The translations under genes were made by a program, and so were the position numbers. The notes beneath the pieces were generated by a model that was not told the origin of the DNA, ran no database searches, and worked only from the letters and a program-made list of their open reading frames with translations. A stretch of DNA of 64,000 nt, from the NCBI GenBank assembly GCA_020845575.1, contig JADLFL010000037.1, positions 1-64,000 on the forward strand, in the 5' to 3' direction. Shown one piece after another: positions 45,241 through 51,696 of the stretch; within the stretch, counting starts at the first letter, position 1, and each line of letters starts with the position of its first letter. This DNA comes from Acidobacteriota bacterium (lineage in GTDB: Bacteria > Acidobacteriota > Vicinamibacteria > Vicinamibacterales > Vicinamibacteraceae).

Positions 45241-45268
45241 ACAGGCGCAGTCCTTGGCTGCGCCTGTC
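45241..45268. terminator. Hairpin after the histone-like gene
   Basis: ACAGGCGCAG and CTGCGCCTGT form a 10-bp stem with a 7-8-nt loop. There is no long T-run, so termination is plausible but not certain. The hairpin starts the 252-bp gap before 45468. Confidence 0.6.
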
Positions 45269-45349
45269 GTGCATGGCACCATCCTCCTCGTACATCCGGA
45301 GTGGCGCGGCAACGCGCCCGGCAACCCCGGCAACACGCCAGGGTGCCCC

Positions 45350-45431
45350 GATGTCCGGGACCGTCCCGACATCGATGTGGCGACAGCACGAACGCTGTCG
45401 CAAGCGCGTGTTCCATGCCTCGCCGGCATGG
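45350..45431 (+). promoter_or_regulatory. Three tandem hairpins in the leader of the 72-residue gene and DEAD-box helicase
   Basis: Hairpin 1 (45350-45373) pairs GATGTCCGGGA with TCCCGACATC, with one bulge. Hairpin 2 (45380-45401) pairs GCGACAGC with GCTGTCGC, perfect over 8 bp. Hairpin 3 (45413-45431) pairs CCATGCC with GGCATGG over 7 bp. They follow one another before a ribosome binding site (GAGGAG) at 45456-45461. Cold-regulated helicase genes elsewhere have long structured leaders, but no known family is recognised here. Confidence 0.5.
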
Positions 45432-45467
45432 CGGCTGCTCCGGACCGTTCTCGTTCGAGGAGCCGTC

Positions 45468-45686
45468 ATGTGTCTTGATCCCCGCCCCGAGTTCCTGTCG
45501 CGCGCCGCTCGTTCCGCTCGTCGTCTCACGCGTCGTGCGCCGTCGTTCGGGGCCCAGCTGTTTGCCGGTGGCTTGCCCGCGTCAGCGCCGGTCGTGCGCG
45601 CGCCCGCGCTCTGGGCGCTCGACGCGCTGGCCGGCGACGATGAGCTCGTTGCGCGTGGCTGGATCGTGCTGAGCCGCGAAGCGTAA
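45468..45686 (+). CDS. 72-residue basic protein of unknown function
   Basis: The protein starts MCLDPRPEFLSR, has a strongly basic first half (RAARSARRLTRR), and ends with a hydrophobic/acidic stretch (ALWALDALAGDDELVARGW). GAGGAG lies 6-7 nt before the ATG, stronger than most sites here, which supports that it is translated. It ends 58 nt before the helicase GTG. It could be a leader peptide or a small RNA-binding protein; no family was recognised. Confidence 0.5.
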   Translation: MCLDPRPEFLSRAARSARRLTRRAPSFGAQLFAGGLPASAPVVRAPALWALDALAGDDELVARGWIVLSREA

Positions 45687-45744
45687 GCCACGGGCAACGG
45701 TCCGGCGTCGGACGCCGGCCGGGACGACCTGCTACGATCCACGG

Positions 45745-47556
45745 GTGAGTACCCACCCCGAACCCGAGACCACGATGGGCTTTGCCGCCCTCGGCTTGTC
45801 TCCGGCCCTGGTCTCGGCGGTTTCCGCCCTCGGCTACGAAGAACCCACCCCCATCCAGCGCGAGGCCATCCCCGTGCTGCTCGATGGCAGCGACGTGCTC
45901 GGCATGGCCGGCACCGGCACGGGCAAGACGGCCGCCTTCGCGCTGCCGATGATCGAGATGCTCGCGCGCAAGGGGCCGAAGAGCCTGGCGCCGCGCGGTC
46001 TCGTGCTCGTCCCCACGCGCGAGCTCGCGATGCAGGTGGCCGAGGCCCTGCACAAGTACGCGCGAGGCACGACGCTCGCCGTCGCGCCGCTCTACGGCGG
46101 TGCGCCGATGGACGTGCAGATCCGCGCGCTTCGCCGCGGCGTCTCGATCGTGGTCGCCACGCCGGGCCGCGCTCTCGACCATCTGCGCCGCCACACGCTC
46201 GACCTGCGCGCGCTGCAGGTCGTCGTCCTCGACGAGGCCGACGAGATGATCGACATGGGCTTTGCCGACGACATCGAGGCGATCCTCGCCAACGCACCGG
46301 AAGAGCGGCAGACGGCGCTCTTCGCCGCGACGATGGCACCGCGCCTGGAGTCGATCGCGGCCACGCACCTCACCGACCCCGTTCGTGTGGCGATCGCGAA
46401 GGAGAAGCGGGCGCCGGGCAAGCTGCCGCGCATCAGACAGGTGGCCTACCTCGTGCCGCGCATGCAGAAGACGGCGGCGCTCGGGCGCGTGCTCGACGTG
46501 GAGACGCCGTCTTCGGCCATCGTGTTCTGCCGCACGCGCACGGAGGTGGACGAGCTCACCGACACGCTCGCGGCGCACGGCTACAGCGCCAAGGCGCTGC
46601 ACGGCGGGATGGAGCAGAAGGCGCGCGATCGCGTCATGCAGTTGTTCCGCAGCGGGCAGGCGGACGTCCTCGTGGCCACCGACGTCGCCGCGCGCGGGCT
46701 CGACATCGATCACGTCTCCCACGTGGTCAACTACGACCTGCCGATGACGCCGGAGGTGTACGTCCATCGCATCGGACGCACGGGACGCGCCGGCAGGGAA
46801 GGCATGGCGATCGCGCTCGTGGATCCGCGGCAGCACAGGGCGCTGCGGCAGATCGAAGCCACGACGCGGCAGAAGATCGAGATCCTGCAGGTACCCACCG
46901 AAGCCGATCTGCAGGCGCGTCGTCTCGACACGACGCTGGCGGCGGTCCGCGCGCAGATCGTGGAAGGCGGTCTCGAACGGGCGCGGGAAGTCGTGGATCG
47001 CCTGGCGCAGGAGTTCGACGTCCTCGACGTTGCCGCGGCGGCGATCCGGCTGCTGCACGACGATGCGACCACGGGAGCCACAACGCCGCCGCGCGGGAAG
47101 GGCAAGAAAGCAGGTGGCGACGCATCCGCGCCCGAGGGGCCATCGCTCGATGAAGCTCTTGCCGAGGCCGCGCGTGCCGAGCGCCAGCGACCGCCTCGTC
47201 GCGAGGGTCCCTCGTCTGGAGGAGGCAAGTACCAGGCGAAGGCCGGTGCGCGTCAGGCAGGGAAAGGTCCGCGTGGCGCGTCCGGCCCGCGCACGTCGCT
47301 GCACCTGAACATCGGCAAGGAGGCGGGTCTGCGGCCGGCCGACCTGGTCGGCGCGATTGCCGGTGAAGCCGGCGTCGACAGCGGCGTCATCGGCGCCATC
47401 CGCATCACCGACACGTCGTCCACCGTCGACGTTCCCGCCGCCCTCGCCACGCGCATCATGATCTCCCTCCGCAACGCCAAGGTGCGCGGGCGAAGGGTCA
47501 TGGTGAGGAAAGAACGGGAAACCGGCAACCGGCAATCGGCAACCGGCAACCGGTAG
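45745..47556 (+). CDS. DEAD-box ATP-dependent RNA helicase (DbpA/CsdA-like)
   Basis: The 603-residue helicase has a Q motif (GYEEPTPIQREAIP), Walker A GTGTGKT, DEAD in VLDEADEM, motif V TDVAARGLDID and VI HRIGRTGRAGREG. The C-terminal part ends in a DbpA-type RNA-binding domain (about 520-590). It should remodel RNA in ribosome assembly or cold adaptation. GTG is the start. The last residues (ETGNRQSATGNR) and the TAG stop come from a CAACCGG array. Confidence 0.92.
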   Translation: MSTHPEPETTMGFAALGLSPALVSAVSALGYEEPTPIQREAIPVLLDGSDVLGMAGTGTGKTAAFALPMIEMLARKGPKSLAPRGLVLVPTRELAMQVAEALHKYARGTTLAVAPLYGGAPMDVQIRALRRGVSIVVATPGRALDHLRRHTLDLRALQVVVLDEADEMIDMGFADDIEAILANAPEERQTALFAATMAPRLESIAATHLTDPVRVAIAKEKRAPGKLPRIRQVAYLVPRMQKTAALGRVLDVETPSSAIVFCRTRTEVDELTDTLAAHGYSAKALHGGMEQKARDRVMQLFRSGQADVLVATDVAARGLDIDHVSHVVNYDLPMTPEVYVHRIGRTGRAGREGMAIALVDPRQHRALRQIEATTRQKIEILQVPTEADLQARRLDTTLAAVRAQIVEGGLERAREVVDRLAQEFDVLDVAAAAIRLLHDDATTGATTPPRGKGKKAGGDASAPEGPSLDEALAEAARAERQRPPRREGPSSGGGKYQAKAGARQAGKGPRGASGPRTSLHLNIGKEAGLRPADLVGAIAGEAGVDSGVIGAIRITDTSSTVDVPAALATRIMISLRNAKVRGRRVMVRKERETGNRQSATGNR

Positions 47557-47577
47557 GGGCCGGGCAAGCCCGGCCCG
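47520..47577. repeat. CAACCGG heptads followed by a REP-like palindrome
   Basis: The array at 47520-47553 encodes the helicase tail and supplies its stop. GGGGCCGGGCAAGCCCGGCC at 47556-47575 follows and lies between convergent genes. Confidence 0.8.
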
Positions 47578-47590
47578 CGAAGCCTCACGT

Positions 47591-49828
47591 TCAGGGGACG
47601 ACCACCGTTCTGACGTCACGTGTGGTGGTGTTGCCGCTGAAGTCCTGTGCCCACACACGGACGGTGTATGGGCCCGGCGGGAGTGTCGTCGTGTCCCAGA
47701 AGCCCTGCGCGGCGACGCCGTTGTCGTATGTCGTCGTGACGACGTAGAGGAACTGCGTGCGCACGGCACCGTAGACGGGGATGCCGCTGCCATTGGCGTA
47801 GACGAGTCGCGGCGCGTCGGGGAACCGCGGCATCCTGTCGAACAGGATCGTCGAACGCGGCGGCGCGGCGCCCGCGACCGGCGTGCCCGTTGCGTCGATC
47901 ACCTGATACCCGAGGCGACTGAGCCCGAGACGGCGATGCGCCTTGTTGCCGTCAGCCTGATCCCACGCGTCGACCACCACGCGGACGCGACCGCGCACCA
48001 GCACGGGTTCGAGCGGGGGCCGTCGCGTGAGGCGCCTCGCGCGGCCTCGCCCCACCACCGGACCCGGACGATCCGGGTTGAGCGGCTGCCAGCCCTCGTC
48101 GAAGAACCGCACGCCGCTCGCGGCGATCGTCGGTGCGATCGTGTCGCGGAACTGCAGCAGCCTGAAGCGCAGCGGATCGTGTTCCTCGCCCGGCCAGCCG
48201 ACGTTCACGTGGACGTGGTTGAAGGCGTTCACGCTGCCGACCACGTCGCCGGTGGTGAAGCGCGCGCCACGCATCGCGCGCATGCGCACGAGCGCACCAG
48301 ACGCGTCGTACACGGGCGCGAAGCGCAGGCGATCGAGGTTGGCGTCCCGCCGCATGCGGCCAACCCTGATGTGGACGTACGCGATGTCGCCCACGCGCAC
48401 ACCCTCGTTGAGCGTGCCGTACGCGAAGGCCGACAGCGGACTGCCGACGACGCCGTCGCGGATGGCGCGCACCGGCGTGCCCTGTTCCTCCCGCACGTCG
48501 AGTCCCGCGTGGAAGCGCTCCTGGCCCGCTTCTCCCCGCGCTTCACCGAACGTCCCCGCGACTTCGTGAGGGCCGTCCATCGGCGCCACGGGCCACAACA
48601 GCGGCGTCCGTGCGAACGCGGCCGTGTCGAACGTCGGTGCCGCGCGTGGCGACTCCGGCGTCGGGATGTCGATGGTCGTCCACGGCCAGTGGCGTACGGG
48701 CGGCGCGTCCGGATGCACGCGCATGACCGTACGCACGAGCGCATTGCCGGCATCGGCGACAAGCAGGTGCGTGGATGCTGACGTCTCGTCATGGCGCACA
48801 GCGATGGACGACGAGCGCCTGAACCGCGCCTGGTCACCGACACCGTCGGCGAAACCCGGCTGGCCTCCCGCGATCGTGCGTGCGGTGCCAGCGCCATCGA
48901 CGATGATCACGCGCCCGGCCTCGTCAGCGATGTAGACGTCGTGCGACAGTCCGCCTTCCCCGACGGTCCTGGAATCCTCTACGGAGCGAACGGGTCCCAG
49001 CCCGTTCGACGGTATCGTCACGCCGATCGGGCGCACGAGCGTGATGTCCGGCGTGGCGAGTGTCGACACGGTGCCGTCGGGAGCGACGATGCGCACGGCG
49101 CCGTTGGCCATGTCGGCGACGAGGATGCGACCCTGCGCGTCGACGGCAACGCCCGTCGGGGTATCGAACCTGGCGATCGACGCCGGTCCGTCGACGTATC
49201 CCGCCGATCGAGGTCCGGTTGCCGGCACACCCTCGGCATCGTCGCCACCGGCGATCGTGCGCACGGACCCGTCGGGATCGATCGCGCGAATCCTGTCGTT
49301 GTAGGTGTCGGCGACGATGATGCGGCCGTCCGCATCGACGGCGATGCCGAGCGGCCCGCGGAATCGCGCGTCTGCGGCGGCGCCGTCCACGTAGCCCGGC
49401 ACCCCGTTGCCGGCCAGCGTCGTCACGGTGCCATCCGGCGCGATCCGTCTGATGGCGTGGTTGCCGGTGTCTGCCACGACGAGTGAGCCGTCTGGCGCGA
49501 TCGCGATCCCCGACGGCGTTGCGAAGCGCGCCTCGCCACCGCGTCCGTCCGCGAAGCCGCGTGTGCTCCCGGCAAGCGTCGTCATGCGTCCGCGCGCGTC
49601 GATGCGATGGATGCGATCGGACGTCCCCGCGTCGCTGACGAAGATCGAGCCGTCGGCGGCCACGGCGATCCCGAACGGCTCGCTGAAGCGTCCATCGATC
49701 GGCAGCACCTTCACGGCGCCGACCCACGGTCCCACGTCAACCGGTTCCCGTGTCCACCACCACGCCCCTCCCATCCCGATGGCAGCAGCGAGTATCAACA
49801 GCAGTGCGAGTGGTCCGGGCCTCTTCAC
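47591..49828 (-). CDS. Membrane-anchored NHL-repeat protein with C-terminal M23 peptidase domain
   Basis: The 745-residue protein has an N-terminal membrane anchor (about 6-25), then NHL-type six-bladed propeller repeats (about 45-370; SGIAIAPDGSLVVAD and GIAVDADGRIIVAD). A lysostaphin-type M23 domain (about 400-560) follows, with H440 and D444 in FHAGLDV and H538/H540 in NHVHV. A beta-rich tail closes the protein. It probably cleaves peptide bridges in peptidoglycan or acts as a binding protein. GTG 49828 is the likely start; TTG 49837 is an alternative. Confidence 0.8.
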   Translation of the reverse strand: MKRPGPLALLLILAAAIGMGGAWWWTREPVDVGPWVGAVKVLPIDGRFSEPFGIAVAADGSIFVSDAGTSDRIHRIDARGRMTTLAGSTRGFADGRGGEARFATPSGIAIAPDGSLVVADTGNHAIRRIAPDGTVTTLAGNGVPGYVDGAAADARFRGPLGIAVDADGRIIVADTYNDRIRAIDPDGSVRTIAGGDDAEGVPATGPRSAGYVDGPASIARFDTPTGVAVDAQGRILVADMANGAVRIVAPDGTVSTLATPDITLVRPIGVTIPSNGLGPVRSVEDSRTVGEGGLSHDVYIADEAGRVIIVDGAGTARTIAGGQPGFADGVGDQARFRRSSSIAVRHDETSASTHLLVADAGNALVRTVMRVHPDAPPVRHWPWTTIDIPTPESPRAAPTFDTAAFARTPLLWPVAPMDGPHEVAGTFGEARGEAGQERFHAGLDVREEQGTPVRAIRDGVVGSPLSAFAYGTLNEGVRVGDIAYVHIRVGRMRRDANLDRLRFAPVYDASGALVRMRAMRGARFTTGDVVGSVNAFNHVHVNVGWPGEEHDPLRFRLLQFRDTIAPTIAASGVRFFDEGWQPLNPDRPGPVVGRGRARRLTRRPPLEPVLVRGRVRVVVDAWDQADGNKAHRRLGLSRLGYQVIDATGTPVAGAAPPRSTILFDRMPRFPDAPRLVYANGSGIPVYGAVRTQFLYVVTTTYDNGVAAQGFWDTTTLPPGPYTVRVWAQDFSGNTTTRDVRTVVVP

Positions 49829-49856
49829 CGATCTCAAGACAATGCAGTGTAAACGG

Positions 49857-49974
49857 CCGGCAACCGGCAACCGGCAACCCGGCAATGGGCAACCGCTCAT
49901 CCAGCGATGGGTGATCGAGGGCCGCCCGGCGTCGGCGTCTTCGGTTGCCGATTGCCGGTTGCCGGTTGCCGGCA
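49857..49974. repeat. Inverted pair of CAACCGG/CCGGTTG heptad arrays
   Basis: CAACCGG-type units lie at 49857-49895 and CCGGTTG units at 49942-49974, flanking a spacer of about 46 bp. The pair sits between the divergent starts of the NHL-M23 gene and the rhodanese gene, so its arms occupy both promoter regions. Confidence 0.85.
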
Positions 49975-49993
49975 CATGGCGCATCCTTCAGGA

Positions 49994-50893
49994 ATGCGAC
50001 ACGCGGCTCTTGCGCTCATCTGTGTGGTCGTCTCCTGCAGCGGTGCGTTCGCGCAGGCAGGGGCACCCTCGCTCATCACGCCGTCGCAGCTCGAGCCGAT
50101 GCTCGGCGATCCCGCACTCGTTCTGCTGCACGTGGGCGACAAGGCGGGATACGACGCCGAGCACCTGCCGGGGGCCAGACACGTCGAAGTGCGCGCGGTC
50201 TCCGCCGCACCGCAGGACGGCGGCTTGACGACGCAGTTGCCGGAGCCGGACGTCCTCGAGTCGCAGCTCGAAGTCCTCGGCATCAGCAATACCTCGCGCA
50301 TCGTCCTCTACATGGCGAAGGATGCCGTCGCGCCCGTCACGCGCATCGTGTTCACGCTCGACTACGCGGGACTCGGCGGACAGACGATGGTGCTCGATGG
50401 AGGGCTGCCCGCGTGGAAGGCGGCGGGCAAACAGGTGACGGCCGACGTTCCGCCTGCACCCGTCCCTGGCACGCTCACGCTGCGTCTCCAGCCCGAACGC
50501 GTGGCGGATCTGCCGTGGGTCCAGGCGCACGCGGGCAAGCAGGGCACCGTCGTGCTCGACGCGCGACTGACCGAGTTCTACACGGGTGACAGCGACAACA
50601 ACGGGCGCATCCCGCGTCCCGGTCACGTTCCCGGTGCAGTGAGTGCGCCGTATCCCGCGTTCCTGCGTCCGGATGGCACGTTCAAGTCGCGCGAGGAACT
50701 CGACGCGATGCTCAAGGCCGCGGGTGCCACGCCCGGCGGGACCGTCGCCACCTATTGCCACGTCGGCCAGACGGCGACGGTGCCGTATTTCGCGGCCCGC
50801 GTCCTCGGTTACGACGCCCGCGTGTTCGACGGGTCCTACGAAGAATGGGCCCGCACGTCGAACGTCCCGGTGAAGACAGGCCCCACCCCGTAG
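49994..50893 (+). CDS. Secreted tandem-rhodanese sulfurtransferase
   Basis: The 299-residue protein has a signal peptide (about 1-22) and two rhodanese domains. The second carries the catalytic Cys255 in ATYCHVGQTATV, while the first lacks the cysteine (YMAKDAVAPV), as in thiosulfate sulfurtransferases of the SseA type. The tail GTFKSREELDAML and FDGSYEEW are typical. It would act in the periplasm on thiosulfate or thiol compounds. ATG 49976 is an alternative start. Confidence 0.88.
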   Translation: MRHAALALICVVVSCSGAFAQAGAPSLITPSQLEPMLGDPALVLLHVGDKAGYDAEHLPGARHVEVRAVSAAPQDGGLTTQLPEPDVLESQLEVLGISNTSRIVLYMAKDAVAPVTRIVFTLDYAGLGGQTMVLDGGLPAWKAAGKQVTADVPPAPVPGTLTLRLQPERVADLPWVQAHAGKQGTVVLDARLTEFYTGDSDNNGRIPRPGHVPGAVSAPYPAFLRPDGTFKSREELDAMLKAAGATPGGTVATYCHVGQTATVPYFAARVLGYDARVFDGSYEEWARTSNVPVKTGPTP

Positions 50894-50906
50894 GGAACGA
50901 GCGGGC

Positions 50907-51332
50907 CTACGAGTCGACCAATACCAGGGTCGGCACGCCATCGACTGCGGCGCACACGATGGCGTGCTGCGCGCAGCGTTGCGCGATCGCGACGGCCGTC
51001 GATGCGTCGAGACCGAGCACGAGCAGGCTGGGCTCTGGTGGCCACGCGCCTGACGGGTCGACGCCGGCACCTCGAAGCCACCGCCACCCGCCCGCGGACA
51101 GCGTGCGCTCGAGCGCGGCCATCGCAGCCTCGTTCCGTGCACGCGGCGTCGGTTCGCTGCGCGGATTCCACGCGGTGATGAACGCCGAACATGTCACGCC
51201 GAAGGCGCCGTGGCATGCGACGAGCGCCGCCGACGGCGTATCGACGCGCAGCACGAACGCGTACCCACCATCGTCGACGCGATAGTCGGTGCGGCGATAT
51301 GCCGCGATCAGGTCGGCGTCAGGCGAGGTCAT
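50907..51332 (-). CDS. DUF3293-like protein
   Basis: The 141-residue protein resembles DUF3293: AYRRTDYRV, FITAWNPRSEPTPRARNE, then LERTLSAGGW and a C-terminal LVLGLDASTAVAIAQRCAQHAIV. Function unknown. It is the last gene of the ATPase operon and overlaps the 125-residue protein's end by 14 nt. DUF3293 genes elsewhere occur alone, so the pairing with an ATPase here is not diagnostic. Confidence 0.7.
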   Translation of the reverse strand: MTSPDADLIAAYRRTDYRVDDGGYAFVLRVDTPSAALVACHGAFGVTCSAFITAWNPRSEPTPRARNEAAMAALERTLSAGGWRWLRGAGVDPSGAWPPEPSLLVLGLDASTAVAIAQRCAQHAIVCAAVDGVPTLVLVDS

Positions 51333-51696
51333 GCCCGGCCGATCGCAGGACGCCGAGAAATCGCTCCGTCGCCTCGATCCAGCGGACGACTTCCTCGCGC
51401 GTGGGCTGCAGTTCGTACGGATGGTGATGACATGCGCGGCTCAACAGACACCACGTGACGTAGCCTTCGCTCGCCGCGCCCACGTCCACGTACAGCCGCA
51501 ACGCCAGGAACTGCCCGCGCGCCGAGGCGTCGACCATGGACCTCGCACGCCGCATCCAGAATTCGTCGAGCGAGAGCTCGATGGCCTGCCGTGCCAGTAC
51601 CGCCGCGCCTCGACCCCACCAGTACGCGAGCGCCCAGTCGTCGCTGTCGACGAGCGTGCGGCTGTGCGCGAGCAGGGCTGTCGCGGCCGTCGTCAC
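51319..51696 (-). CDS. 125-residue helical protein of unknown family, partner of the ATPase
   Basis: The protein begins VTTAATALLAHSRTLVDSDDWAL and is almost all helical. A tryptophan-rich core (YWWGRGAAVLARQAIEL, FWMRRA) and LSRACHHHPYELQPTREEVVRW near the C-terminus are conspicuous. The GTG start overlaps the ATPase stop by GTGA, so the two are probably made together. The HHHPYE region could bind metal or RNA, a guess from composition only. No family recognised; a HEPN-like fold is possible. Confidence 0.6.
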   Translation of the reverse strand: MTTAATALLAHSRTLVDSDDWALAYWWGRGAAVLARQAIELSLDEFWMRRARSMVDASARGQFLALRLYVDVGAASEGYVTWCLLSRACHHHPYELQPTREEVVRWIEATERFLGVLRSAGHDLA

